In this document: piece by piece, positions 1-29,360 of the stretch
Layout of the letters: the number at the start of each line of letters is the position of its first letter
How positions within the stretch are numbered: position 1 is the first letter of the stretch
Assembly: GCF_964204645.1 (NCBI RefSeq)
Contig: NC_134028.1
Coordinates: 2,294,001 to 2,358,000, forward strand
Source: Tubulanus polymorphus
Lineage: Eukaryota; Nemertea; Palaeonemertea; Tubulaniformes; Tubulanidae
Direction: 5' to 3'
Length of the DNA: 64,000 nucleotides
The notes under the pieces: generated by a model
The model's input: only the letters and a program-made list of their open reading frames with translations
Database searches by the model: none
What the model was told of the DNA's origin: nothing
Translations under genes and position numbers: made by a program

Positions 1-360
1 AAACTTTCGGACTAGTTACATGAAAAAAAGACCAAATATTGTAAAATATAGTTATTTCCTAAATCTCGATGTATTAAATTAGGCAGAAAAAAATAGATAA
101 AATTATTCAACCTTGTAAACTTTCGGACTAGTTACATGAAAAAAAGACCAAATATTGTAAAATATAGTTATTTCCTAAATCTCGATGTATTGAATTAGGC
201 AGAAAAAAATTTAACCCCAATCAGTCACTTAATATGTGCTTCGACTATTTAAACGGTGAAAACGACCAAAAAAATTGAAGTTAGACAAAATTATTAAACA
301 TTGCAAACTTTCGGACTAGTTACATTAAAAAAAGACCAAATATTGTAAAATTATCTTCAA
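1..360. repeat. Tandem repeat, 116-bp unit, window edge
   Basis: Two adjacent copies begin at 1 and 117 with the same words (AAACTTTCGGACTAGTTACA, then an A-run, ACCAAATATTGTAAAATATA and CTCGATGTATT). A third, diverged copy begins at 305 after a roughly 90-bp insertion. The array may continue off the left edge. No coding potential seen. Confidence 0.85.
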
Positions 361-675
361 CAATATAGTTATTTCCAAAATCAGAATTAGGCAGAATAAA
401 AGATTGTTTGAATGAACCGGAACCGAATTACCAATTATGTTCTTGGACTTAAAAAAAAAGATCTGTAAAAACGACCGCCGATCACGCAACTATATCTGTA
501 CTTCGATTTCCGATTTTGAAAAAAACCGCCGTATCGCTCCCGCCAGGTGTGGTAGGTTTGTAAGGGACACCAACTCGAAAAGTCAAACGAGAGCTTGAGG
601 TCAACAACTCATCAAAAATCTGCCAATTAGAGAAAACAGTGCACAGAAACCAACCGACTTAGGAGATCCTCGTCG

Positions 676-1434
676 ATGATGAAACCAGCAATCATAAAAG
701 GTAACTTGATATACATGGAGTTATTACGATGATTTCTAAATGTCGTGATTACAGGATATATTTATTTACTCATTGCAGCTAAGTTTCAACTATAAGAAAG
801 AGACCAGCTTAAAATCAACTACTCATCTGTAATTTACGGATTTGAACAACCCACAGAAGAATCAAACTCATTAGATGGAAATTACCGGTATATAGAAATT
901 TCAGGCCTCATATGAATATCATTTGATAAGTGATTATCATCGAAATCTATTTACCTGTCCACATGGCTGATCTTAGAACTTTTATCTTTACTAGTCTTGC
1001 ACCTTGGAGTAATAAATGTTTCAAATGATTACTCCAAGCTTAAACGTTAATGAACTAGTCCTACTACTGCAATTATTTATTGGGGTTTAAATCGGCAATT
1101 GACGTCAATGAACCTAATTCTGATTTCGGAAATAACTATATTAACTAAGTGAAAAACACGGTGGCTTGTAATTTGAAATGACATGTAAGTTATGATAAAT
1201 CTGTCTAAAATGTTTTGCTTTCTTCACTTTGTTTCAGTCAAACTACATCCCGGAAATAATGGCCTGAAGAAGTCACAAGTAGACAAATACCCATTGACCC
1301 ATTTGCTGATGAAAACTGCAGAAGCCCAGATGAGAAGTTTAGGAGCCAGCGACGGATTAATCACTCAACGATGGAATCTTCTACAATCGGTGGTTGATTT
1401 CTATAAAACATTTTATCAGGAGCAGCAGAGATGA
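676..1434 (+). CDS. Two-exon small protein (candidate), unknown function
   Basis: Not recognised. Coding exon 1 is 676-700 (ATG ATG AAA..., eight codons plus one base) followed by GTAACT. Exon 2 is 1238-1434, preceded by CTTTGTTTCAG, and runs 64 codons to TGA. Phase 1 of the donor matches the two leading bases of the acceptor exon, giving a 73-aa protein. Exon 2 is soluble and partly amphipathic, with the pieces KLHPGNNGLKKSQVDKYPLT, LLMKTAEAQMRSLG and VVDFYKTFYQEQQR. This is more protein-like than nearby random ORFs and ends at a clear stop. The alternative is that exon 2 is the last exon of a larger gene whose other exons lie upstream: TTAG just before position 661 could also be an acceptor. 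An ATTAAA near 1920 could serve as a poly(A) signal. Confidence 0.42.
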
Positions 1435-3868
1435 TAGTGTATCTTATAAACACTGATTCGCACAGCAAAGACAATGGATTATCTTATAAAATCTGATTCA
1501 GGATAAACACCGAAGCAGCAAAGACTTAGTGAAGAGAAAGAATTAGTTAGATAATTAGTCCGATTGTGACACAATCATCCCTTGCATCGAGTGGGATAAA
1601 AGCTTTGAGATATAGAATTACACAAGCCCGGTGGATGAGCGATAATGATAACCTACTTGCCCTAATGAAAATATACTTGTCCCGGGCAATTGAACTAGTG
1701 CTTAGATCAGACCCTGCTTTATTTCAAATGTAACATTTGTGAAATAAGCTAGTTGATAATGTTTGAAGAAATCTCTTAAAGACAAGGAAAATTTGGCAAT
1801 GTTTTTAGTTTTCTTGTAATAAGTAAGATTAATTAGTTAACCTTACGCTCTCCAGAGTGTGAGTGAATTTGTAGGTGTAATGTATTCATGTTTTTATTCT
1901 GAACTGTTTTTAAATAACTCATTAAAAAAAACGACATACATGTTCGTCATTCATGTTAAAACTTTTCAATTGTTCAGTTACGTGTATTGCAACTTTTTCA
2001 CTGTGGTGCTTTTCAGTGGTTCATAAAATACTACTTTATTAAGGTCCTTATGGAAAATGGAGGAGCAAAATAGAGGAGCATTCTCTTGATTAATGAGGAT
2101 ATATGAACAGTATTAATCAGTAAATTGTGCTAGCTATATATGGACTCTAAAACCATGGCTTAAATATATCTATATGGGTCCTGAAATATCTGCACGAGAA
2201 GCACCTCAAAAAATTATTGAATCTAACTTAATTGTAGATATCTAAGCAATAAGTTATTACATGTAGTAATTGACCTAGCTGTGTTAAAATTGACAGTTGA
2301 ACAATATTTATATACTCGATTTATCTCGCTGAATGCATAGAAGAGAATGCCTCCAAAATACTTTGCAATAAATGTAACATTTGAGAAAATAACCAATTTG
2401 ATCATGTCTGAAAATCTCTTAAAGACAAGGCAAAAGTGGCAAAACTCTTGTTATCTTTTAAAATAATGTTATTGAAAATTAAATCAAAGACTGTTTAAAA
2501 TCAAAAACGAAATGTTCATGTCAATTGTTCTTCAAACGCTAAATTAAGGTCGTATCGATTCTAGTTGAGCTTTTTCTTGATAATTAAATGTCATTTGAAA
2601 AGTTGACACGGTAGATTCATATTTCATGAAATATAACAAAGTGTCGGTTATATTGACCTCATGAATTGTCAAATTCATAATCTTAGACTTTCAGACTAGT
2701 CCAATTTTCTGTGTTTTATGGATAAAAGTTTATAATTCTTTGTGTATTTTTGTTATTTTCCTATTGATGCAAATTGTATAAAATCAGTAGTAGTGGAGAT
2801 GTATTGTATATTAAAACTTCGAAATACTTTACATGTTACTTTTGTGGTTTAGAGTTATTACAATTTCATTCATAGTAATAGAAATAAAATTACTATTAAA
2901 ATTTGAGAAAATAAGCTAAAAGTTAATAATATGATATGTGAAAATAAAATGATGTAAAAATGTAAATCAGATTGATTACTTAATCCTGCGCTTTCCAGAG
3001 TATTTGGCCAGTTTTATCTCTGGTTTTAGTGCGGGGAGCCATGGACTCGAGAGTCCATGGTTGTAGGCCATAGACGTTTCTGTTTTAGAGTCTATGTTTG
3101 GACCATGGATGTATAAACTCTAGTTTATAGTTTATACATCCATGGTTGGACTGTTTTTGAAATACTTTCCACGTGTTTGAGGAGCTTACGTTATAATTCC
3201 TCGAGCACAAACCTGGCATTTTGTATGATTGTTGTGCACTGTATGAGAATAAATATGATTGAAATTCTTTATCTGTTTAGCTACTCTGTCTGAACTTTGT
3301 TAGTTCACCAGTCAGTGGTTTTTTTGTTGTCTTGCAATCCACCTCTTTTTTCAAACCAATATTCCCACCAACATTGTGCGGAGACGAGGATGTCCGGAAA
3401 ACATGATAATCGAATATTGGCAATACAGCTTACCACTTCCACCCGGACACACTAACACTTGTTCACCGGTTAGAAGCGAGTGTTGAGCTGCCGAAGAGTA
3501 ATTACGAAATTAGCAATCTTTTTGATTGTCACTATAGCCATCAGGGGCGGATCCAGACTGTATTGCCCAATACATTGTTCGTACGGTCTAAAATTTAAGT
3601 GCCCTTCGGCAATATTTTGTGACGGCATATATATTTCACCACCCGCTAATTTGATATTTTCACTGATGATCGGTTTGATTTTTATATACAGAAGCAGAGT
3701 CCTGAATAGTTAACTTTGCCTTTAAAAGTGGCACCCAGTATCCTTCTTTTGGTGTTAACATTACATGATTAATTACATGAGATTTGTGTTTCTCTTGTAA
3801 AAATCATTCTTTTTATTTTCTTCATGCTTTCTGTAAATGTAACCGATGACCTCCTGATCGTCTCTAAG
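1435..3868. other. Gene-poor stretch with diverged AT-rich repeat copies
   Basis: No exon is supported. Three diverged copies of one AT-rich segment occur near 1725-1875, 2365-2480 and 2890-3020. They share AATGTAACATTTG, AATCTCTTAAAGACAAGG and the run from TTAATC or TTAACC through GCGCT or GCTCT to CCAGAGT. Around 3543 the sequence CAGGGGCGGATCCAG resembles a terminal inverted repeat of a DNA transposon, but no partner end was found nearby. The 77-codon ORF at 3480-3713 overlaps this remnant and is judged non-coding. Confidence 0.6.
3039..3145. repeat. Cluster of perfect hairpins (CCATGG palindromes)
   Basis: A 22-bp perfect palindrome lies at 3039-3060 (arms CCATGGACT and AGTCCATGG around CGAG). 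A second hairpin at 3103-3145 has 17-bp arms beginning CCATGGATGTATAAACT around a 9-base loop. Between them lies an imperfect ATAGAC/GTCTAT hairpin. All three are built from related words, suggesting one small foldback element. Confidence 0.8.
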
Positions 3869-4250
3869 GTTCGAACCCAGTAATTACTGATACTGGTTCA
3901 GAGTGGTCCTGATGCTGAATAGAGGATGCACAGGGGTGTCCCGGGTTCGAATCCAGTAATTACTGATGCTGATTCAGAGTGGTTCTGATGCTGAATAGAG
4001 GATGTACGGGGGTGTCCCGGGTTCAAACCCAGTAATTACTACTGATACTGATTCAGAGTGGTTCTGATGCTGAATAGAGGATGTACAGGGGTGTCCCAGG
4101 TTCAAACCCAGTAATTACTGATGCTGATTCAGAGTGGTCCTGATGCTGAATGGAGGATGTACAGGGGTGTCCCGGGTTCGAACCCAGTAATTACTGATAC
4201 TGATTCAGAGTGGTCCTGATGCTGAATATATAGAGGATGTACAGGGGTAA
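3869..4250 (+). repeat. Minisatellite, 75-79 bp unit, each with a pol III B-box
   Basis: Five units start at about 3869, 3944, 4020, 4099 and 4175. Each contains GGTTCGAACCC, GGTTCGAATCC or GGTTCAAACCC followed by AGTAATTACTGAT and then TGATGCTGAAT. The 3944 unit matches the tRNA internal promoter B-box consensus GGTTCGANTCC exactly. No convincing A-box was found, so transcription is not implied. Confidence 0.85.
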
Positions 4251-4253
4251 CTG

Positions 4254-4490
4254 ATGGCGAATCCTTTCTAGTTTGACACCGTAACGTGGTACATGTATAT
4301 CGTTCTCATATTCGAGAAGCATGAATTGGTCAGTGGTGGTCAGTGATGGTCAATTTATGAATTCTCAATATTTATGGCGAATCCTTTCTAGTTTGACACC
4401 ATAACGCGGTATATAGTTTTCAAATTCAAGGAGTTTGAATTTGTCAGTGGTGGTCAGTGATGGTCAGTTTATGAATTTGCAATGATTCTT
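4254..4490. repeat. Tandem duplication, about 120-bp unit
   Basis: Two copies begin at 4254 and 4374 with ATGGCGAATCCTTTCTAGTT. Both include the words GTCAGTGGTGGTCAGTGATG. They directly follow the B-box minisatellite. Confidence 0.8.
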
Positions 4491-5029
4491 CAGTAGTTTG
4501 AAAACAAACATGACTTGAAAAATTTCCGAAATTCGAAGTCAAGTGGTCAGACTCGGGGATATCTCAATTGGTCAGTTTCTGACCATCATGGTGTCACCAT
4601 TGTGGTCTTTAGCTCAAATGAAACATGTGGAACCGACGAATGGGCCCAAAAGCGTAAGTCATTTCCTGAGTTATGTGATCCAAAAATGCCCTAACTGGAA
4701 AAGGCAGTCTCTCAATTGGACGAAACCAAATCGGACAGGACAATTAAAATTTGGGAAGTCCACAGGCAGTGGTCTTTCTACGAAGCCCACGCGGTGAGCG
4801 TATTATTATGAAATCTTTTTATAAACCACCATGTACCACGAAGTAATAAGCATCGTTGTAAGCACTTGAAACAGCCATTAACCACTTGAAACTGTCAGAT
4901 CAAACATCATACCGCATCCCCGCAAAGAGGGGTAGTTCAGCAAACCGGGGTTTTCAGATTGGCCTCTCTAGACTACCCCGCCAGTACGGGTAGCGGCCGA
5001 GCAAACCGGAAAACTCATAATGGTGCTGA

Positions 5030-5384
5030 AGTTTGGGGTGTCAGCTAATTTTTCTTTTCTCTCACATGTTTCAAATGTTTTTATTTGTTTCCATAATTTT
5101 GTATATTGTGTTTACTTTATTGTATTTGTAACCAATTGCGTTTTCTTGTATACGTACAGAACAATAAAGTATTGAGATCAAAAACACCTGACGATGATCT
5201 CTAGGTGAGATCGAAACGTCGTGTTTATTATATATTTTAGATTGTTCGAATAAATAAATTCTTGATTTTAAATTCTTCTAATCTGTAGATAGTGAGTTTT
5301 TATGTTATTATCCGTTCACCACGTTTGAGTGTGGTCATCGTACTAATAAAGTATTGAATTGAATTGAATTGAATCGTTTACTAA
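5030..5384 (+). mobile_element. Retroelement 3' end with (GAATT)n tail
   Basis: The stretch contains two AATAAAGTATTGA words (near 5163 and 5345), a CTGACGA-hairpin-GAAACGTCG motif at about 5192-5222, and ends in repeated GAATT units (5355-5375). This is the layout of a non-LTR or Penelope-like 3' end or a derived SINE. No reverse transcriptase reading frame is present, so it is a short remnant. It lies about 60 bp upstream of the coilin start codon. Confidence 0.5.
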
Positions 5385-5441
5385 CTAACACGCTAGGCGG
5401 TGCTTCGTTAGAAAAAAGGAAAATCCGCGAGATCTGAAAAA

Positions 5442-8144
5442 ATGGCAAGTCGTGAAAGTGTGCGAATTAGACTTTGTTGCGCGAAAATGGCCGATGAATA
5501 TGAGATTACAGTACCGAACTTCTGGCTGTTAATCGATACAAATATCATAGAAACAGTGACAGACCTTATTCAAACCATAACTCGTCGTTTTCTGACTACT
5601 ACTCATCGTCGGGCGCAAGCTGCTGGAAGCAACGTCGATACAGGAATCGCGAAAATTGCTTTGGAACTGGATGGTTTTATGTTGCCTTCAGATGAAAATA
5701 TTCACGTACTTAGAGATGGCGACATGGTCAGGTATTCATCATTTATTCCCACAGTCCAACAAGCAAGGCGATTATATGCCAATGGCATTGCACAATACGC
5801 GACCACTGGGGTTAGGCCTAGGACTATGTTGAAAATTGCTTCTTGAATTGTTTTTTTCTATCTTTTAGGGTAATTAAAGATGAAACAAGCTCAAACCCAC
5901 CATCGGTCAGTGGCCCTCAGTTAACCCGACCAAACAACCCCCCTACAGTACATTCCAGCGATACATTTACCGTAGAAAATGACAGGAATTCTGAATCAGA
6001 GATGGAATTGGAAGCGGAGCGACGAAAACTTAAAAAGACGAGAAAAAGAAATGAATCGGCTGAAGGAAGTGTTTCTAAAATGAGTAGTAGGAAAAGAAAG
6101 TTGTCGGAAACCGAAAATAGTGAACTTTCTGTACATGAGAAGAAAAAGAAGAAATCTCAGAAAGAAAAAAACAAAAATAAAAAATCTGATTCCACAGTTG
6201 TGAGTATTAGTGACAAAAATGATGCGGGATCCACGAATATCATTGATACTGAAAAAGCGTCTGACTCTAATGATAACGCGCGATCGAATGAGATGAGTTT
6301 GAGCAGTGTGAATATCAATAATCGAAAGGATAGTTCTGTATCATCTGAAAGAGACGATACGCCTTCGGGTCGTAATCAAAATACGAAGAAGAAAAGAAAG
6401 AGAACTCGAAAACGAAAAAAGAAGTCCGAAAATGGATCAGTCGTTACTAATGTAAGTCAATTATCTGTGCCAGCGATAACTCCTGATGTTTGTCAGAGGT
6501 CGGTGAAGTTTTTGAACACTGTCGCGAATACGGAACCTCGTCAGAACGCGAAACCTCTCCGTGCCAGTACGCCGTACGTCGGGCCGCGTAAGGGTCACGT
6601 TCGTTTCGATTCGGACTCCGATGCGGCGGAGGAAATAACGGCGGAGAATGGCCAGGATGCTGCGGTGAAGGATGTTGACGCGAGACAGCAGGAGACGATG
6701 TATTATTCTTTGCTCGATAACGAGAATACTCCGGACATTATGTCAGAATATCAGATCGATAATGATGGATCGACTCAGCAGCCATCGTCTGCTGGAGATT
6801 GTCAGATACGTCTCGATTACGACGTCGCCGAACCGGAACCAGTTTCCAAAAGACCCGCTGAATTCTCGAAAAAACAACGCAAACGTCAAAAGAAAAAGTC
6901 AACAGTTGCATTGAATAATGCTCGAAAAATGTTAGACGACATTCAGAGTAATGTTTCTGAGGTATATAAGGTATTTGTGTCTTGTTTTTATTCGGCATGT
7001 TTTATGTGAGTTGTTCTAAAGCACTTGGGGAATACTTTACTGGCTTTGGTTTAGTAAAATTGAGTATAAATCTACATGTGCTCGTGTATTTTGTTCCTTT
7101 TCAGAATCCACCCAAAGGAAGTCCTTACGATTCAGTTGATTTCAGTAAATATCCTAATTTGGAAGGACCTCCGAGAATAGGAGATACAATTGCTTATAAG
7201 GTATGATTTTCAGTTGGCTTTTAAAATCTGTAATATCTAGAATCTATTGCCATTGGAAGTATGTGTACCGGTATCAATTCTTTGTTTTTCAAAGATTTTA
7301 GAGATTGGTGAGGATTACTGTCCATCGGTATCTGACTATAAGGTAAATTAATCGTTAAAGACCCGTGAATTTTAGTAAATGATTTCATGAATTGTTATTG
7401 ATAGTAATCCATTGATTTATTTCAGATCGCCCGAGTTACAGATTACGATGCTTCGACGAAGAATCTGCATCTAGAGCATATCAGTCAGACGATATCCTGT
7501 AAGTTTTGTCTTAATCTATGCTATATTATGTACTACATTGGAACCCGCTTTAATTCGGATCATTTTGGATCAATTTGAAATTCATCCGGTTCATGAGAAA
7601 TCTAGATTAAATGTCATAGGCCTATTTTATCATACATTTGTGTATAGATGGATCATAGATAATAACCAGATTAAATGAAAAATCTCGTCCACTTCGAGCG
7701 GGTTTGAGTGTAAAACCAATTCAAGTATGATCCTTTCATTCGGATAACTATAAAAGTTTATCCCAATTTCAGCGCGGAGACCAGGAAAATTTGATATCGT
7801 AGATGAAGACCAAGCAGTCATTGAAATAGATCCTCAGGTTTGTAATCAATGCATTGAATCGCACAACATCAATTGTTAGTTTAGATAGATAATCATATTT
7901 CTGTCCTATTTCGTTTCAGGTCATTATCAATATTGTATCACTACTAGAACCAAAACTTGTGCAAGATGAACAGATTTTGGCTGCAAATTCTGTTACTGTT
8001 ACGACCGATGTTGAAACTAAAAGTACCGGTATAGCGAATGGCAATCATTGTGATGAATCTGCTGCAAAACTGCAATCATCGACTCCTTCAAAGTGTTTGA
8101 GCGTTATTCAAAATTTCAAGTGTGAGAAATCATCACCTGTATAA
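5442..8144 (+). CDS. COIL: Coilin (Cajal body scaffold), complete, 7 coding exons
   Basis: Coding exons: 5442-5731, 5869-6970 (alternative donor at 6961), 7105-7200, 7295-7342, 7426-7498, 7773-7837, 7920-8144. All junctions are in phase, giving about 632 aa. Residues 7-100 match the coilin N-terminal self-association domain (VRIRLCCAK, FWLLIDTN, VTDLIQTITRRFL, ELDGFMLPSDENIHVLRDGD). Exon 2 encodes a long disordered Lys/Ser-rich linker with several basic clusters (KKKRKRTRKRKKK, KKQRKRQKKK) suited to nuclear or nucleolar targeting. Exons 3-7 encode the atypical C-terminal Tudor domain (PRIGDTIAYK, CPSVSDYKIARVTDYD, PGKFDIV, SLLEPKLV). Coilin organises Cajal bodies and binds snRNP assembly factors. 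The Arg/Gly box of vertebrate coilin is not visible. Start chosen as the first ATG before the conserved domain; a downstream in-frame ATG exists at residue 16. Confidence 0.93.
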
Positions 8145-8192
8145 TTTCTTCTCAATTATCTAATTTAGGAATTGTTCATGAAATGATAAAAG

Positions 8193-8198
8193 AATAAA
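8193..8198 (+). terminator. Poly(A) signal of coilin
   Basis: AATAAA lies about 50 bp after the coilin stop codon, followed by a T-rich stretch. A further AATAAA is at 9052-9057. Confidence 0.6.
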
Positions 8199-8487
8199 TG
8201 TTAAGATGCTTTAGATAAGATATTCCCTCTTTCTTGTCACTGTCTGTCATTCATATCAGAGTTTATGTTGGGGTACTCAAGATACAGATGTACAGAGGTA
8301 TACTGGGGTTGGTCATTGATACTGGTTTTTATTCATTCACCATCAATTGTGACAGGTCCCTGCGGGGTATTAGCTTGCACTTTATTTAAGACATGAGCGA
8401 GTTGTGGGACTGAGTTATGGATGATTTTTAATACAGACACCCCTGTGGAGCGAGCATTTTGTCCCGAGTAAAAGGTAAAGGACGATA

Positions 8488-8653
8488 CTAGTCTCAACCG
8501 TTAGGTGCTGCCTCTATACATATCGTTGGCGGCGAATATGTGAACTAATTTATTACTCACTTGCCTCAGTTGACAAAATGCCAAGCCAGGTTAGTTCAAA
8601 CGTTCACCGCTAGTTATGTGTATAGGGGCAGCACTTGACGGTATAGATCTAAT
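8488..8653. mobile_element. Hairpin MITE, about 65-bp inverted arms
   Basis: The left arm (8488-8552) contains CCGTTAGGTGCTGCC, CTATACA and GTGAACTAA. The right arm (8588-8653) contains their reverse complement (TTAGTTCAAAC, TGTGTATAGGGGCAGCAC, then GACGG). A roughly 35-bp loop separates them. No ORF. It sits between the convergent coilin and kinase genes. Confidence 0.7.
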
Positions 8654-9083
8654 ATCACCGGGCGGGCCGGGTTAACTGATAAAATTCTGCTATTTACTAC
8701 TGAAAATGGTACAGAACTACCAACCTTCTTTAGAAAGTGTCCTCCGTTACAAACTCCAAGGCATCAGACCCATTCCGGGCTAAGTCGACAAGCACCTCTG
8801 CCAAGATCCAACTCAGTAGGCCTACTCGCAAAATTAACTGAGCTGTAGCACCAAATGTGGGAATGGATTTGTTAAATGAGGACGTTTGACAGGCCATGCT
8901 AGGGTTGCAATAGGACATCTAACTTAATGTGTTCAGAGATATCATGAAAATCATATCCATCTTTTCAAATAGAATATCTTCCCTTGATTCTTCCTCTATT
9001 CCAAGAATCATCAGTCACATACAACCAGGACAGTTGCTAAGAATGATGAAGAATAAAATACATTGATTTTCCCATTACTTTGA

Positions 9084-9089
9084 TTTATT
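9084..9089 (-). terminator. Possible poly(A) signal of the AAK1/BMP2K gene
   Basis: AATAAA on the minus strand, 1.7 kb beyond the kinase stop codon. The intervening 9090-10781 is AT-rich with no coding potential, as expected for a long 3' UTR. Closer signals may be used. Confidence 0.35.
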
Positions 9090-10781
9090 TGATGTTGTAC
9101 AACTGTTTGCACACAATATATCTACATATATTTATATATAATATAATCTGGATACAGGTCTATATTTCTTAAATGTATTTACATTAACACACAAGGCACT
9201 GCATTAATAACAAGATTCACTGGTTATACATGTACGATAATATAACATGCTGAACGCTTCATAACTTAAAATCTTTTTAAACAGGTATTTTATCACGTTT
9301 CATTGTCTATATGAATCATCGAAAAAGTGGAAAACGAATATTTGGTGCAGATTATTTGTTTTTGTTTCACAAGGAGGACAATCATCGTGAAAGAAAAATT
9401 CATTATCTTTATAAATACTATTCAGGAAAATTATGACAAGTAACGAACTGGTAGATTATCTATAAGTTTGATCTGTTTACACATCAATTTCAGTTTTTGA
9501 GTTTTCACTTGTTAATCTATAGACATGTTGCAGCCATGTGTTTTTATCACTGCCGGTCAATACAATGAGAGATTTACATGACAGATCCCCAAAATTTGTT
9601 AATGACCATACTATCGATTGGTGTTATGTATGGTAAGTCTCCAACACAAACAAACTATGACGTCATGTGCAACATGTCTATATATGGTAAATGATACTCA
9701 AGTAAACCTCTGACTAAGTGCATGCTCTACTGCATTAGCATCGAATTCTTTTTAGACAAACAAAAAAGAGAAATGAACAATCAGGAAATGTGTGTATAAA
9801 TGATCGAATAAAATTCAACACAGGATTGAATGCAGACCGATGAAATGCAGATGTTTATGAATTTTTCTTATCGACAAATACTTAGTTCGAATGCATAGAT
9901 GTACATGAATTCATATAAACTGAATGCGAAATATGAAGCAAAAGTATGGAATAAAACATAAAGCAGGTACTAGAATGAACATAGGCTATGCTTTAGTGAA
10001 ACCAAAGAAAACATTCTTTGACTTCATCCACTGTGTGTGTAATATATAGTGAGGTTACATACTATGCAAAGTTCCATAAAAGAAACCTCTGCTGAAAGGC
10101 CTTAATGTTATCAAAATCAACACAAGATATTTCAATAAAAACGCTAAGCAAATTTTCAAACCCAAATTTGCATTAAAACCCGATTGTAATATTTAGTACA
10201 TATTCGTAAATGCACATAACAGAGATATGCCTAGAGTACTGACCCGATATAACACAACCTCTTAAAAAAACAAACAAATTGTGAGATATTTATAGTGAGT
10301 AATTAATCACACATTCGCGATACAGAACGAGTTGCATTCACACAGTAATACATCGTAGAATTGAATAATACGATACCTTTAACAATAAAAGAATCATTCC
10401 CACAATTTCATTTTCATTTAACACATTATAAGCACGATGTCAATTTGATTCGCTATTTCGCAACTACATATAATATCAAATATTTTTCAGATTCACTGTT
10501 TCAACGTCCATTTGTGAGGAGTCAAGAAGTCTTGCATTTTGTGTGTTATTATCCAGCAGGCTATCAACTATGCCAATATGTAAACCATGTCTCTACATAG
10601 TGTTTGAATATCACAGAAAGCACTAACTAGTAACTTATTAATATAATCAAATTTAATTTCTCTACTGAACTACGAAAAAATAAATATAGAAGATCATAAC
10701 ATTTCGTCGTTGGATAATAACACTACTACCCTTCAAGGTCATATTGGTGTAGAATGGTGTAGAATCAACAGTTCGCAGACT
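9090..10781 (-). other. Probable 3' UTR / intergenic DNA downstream of the kinase
   Basis: AT-rich, no exon on either strand. The 79-codon ORF at 10361-10600 (+) shows no protein-like composition and is rejected. Nothing else recognisable. Confidence 0.4.
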
Positions 10782-28428
<17,647 letters not shown>

Positions 28429-29197
28429 TTTTTCAGATCGAAACTAGACCATGAGAGTGAACTACAACATCAATCTCCGGAACTTCAATCTCAGAGTTTT
28501 TCACAACCTAAATTCAGTGAGGCTGAAACCGCGAAACTAGTATCTCAATTCATGTTTTTATTGCGACAGTCATTCAGTCTCAGACGAGGAGAGGCGCCGC
28601 GCTAAGTTGAACTCAAATCATTCACAGATTACAGGACTGGACTTTGCAAATTCAGCCTGTATTTGTAGTAAGTAGTATAGGCAGTGACAGTAGTAGTGTA
28701 GACTAAAAAGTAGTTTACGGCAACCTGTCCTCCTCGTCCTGGTCTGACTGTTGTGTGGTGGTTGTGTTGTCACTGGTTGTTGGTTTTCCGAAAGTGTAAT
28801 TTTGAATCCTTCAGTCCTAGTCAGACCGAATCTTGTAGAAACTAATTCACATCGATGTATCTGAATCTGTATTATCTACTGATAACATGTTACTGGCTAC
28901 AGACGTCGCGGCATCCTCGTTAAATTACGAATTTTAAGCCTAAATTTGCCATTTCGTTAACCCGGAAATAAAAGAAATGGCGACAATCGATAAAGCGTAA
29001 AATCCGTACTCAGAACTGGACTGAGATAAACCATCTGCCGGACTGTGCGGTCTACCTCGCTTCCCTGTGTAGACTATCCAAGCGCATTACTTCATCTTAT
29101 CAACCACACGGCGGAATGCAATTATCTCTAACAAGATGAACTTTTTTCGGCGTCATTTATTAATCTACGGCTCATTCCCATTTACAAATGTGACACA
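28429..29197. other. Upstream region of the kinase gene
   Basis: Sequence upstream of the kinase ATG. It contains the presumed 5' UTR and promoter, but no TATA box or clear initiator is obvious. No ORF of interest. Confidence 0.35.
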
Positions 29198-29360
29198 GTG
29201 TTTTTTACACGTCTGAAGCGAGAGAATATTATACCACTGAGTTTCTCAAAGAAAATGTATGAATTCATGGAAAATAAAATGCTCCTCAAAACCGATGAGA
29301 CAACATATTTTAGACTAAAACAAACCTCTCAATCAACAGCAAACTTATTGTTTCATGAAT

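Noticed and set aside
3480-3713. 77-codon hydrophobic ORF
   Set aside because: Overlaps a CAGGGGCGGATCCAG transposon end; AT-rich translation gives Ile/Phe-rich pseudo-protein.
4543-4797. 84-codon ORF
   Set aside because: Lies in a repeat-rich stretch, with no homology recognised and no splice or start context.
5192-5222. Active hammerhead ribozyme
   Set aside because: Core order fits, but a T interrupts the start of stem II and neither stem I nor III could be drawn; kept only as a resemblance.
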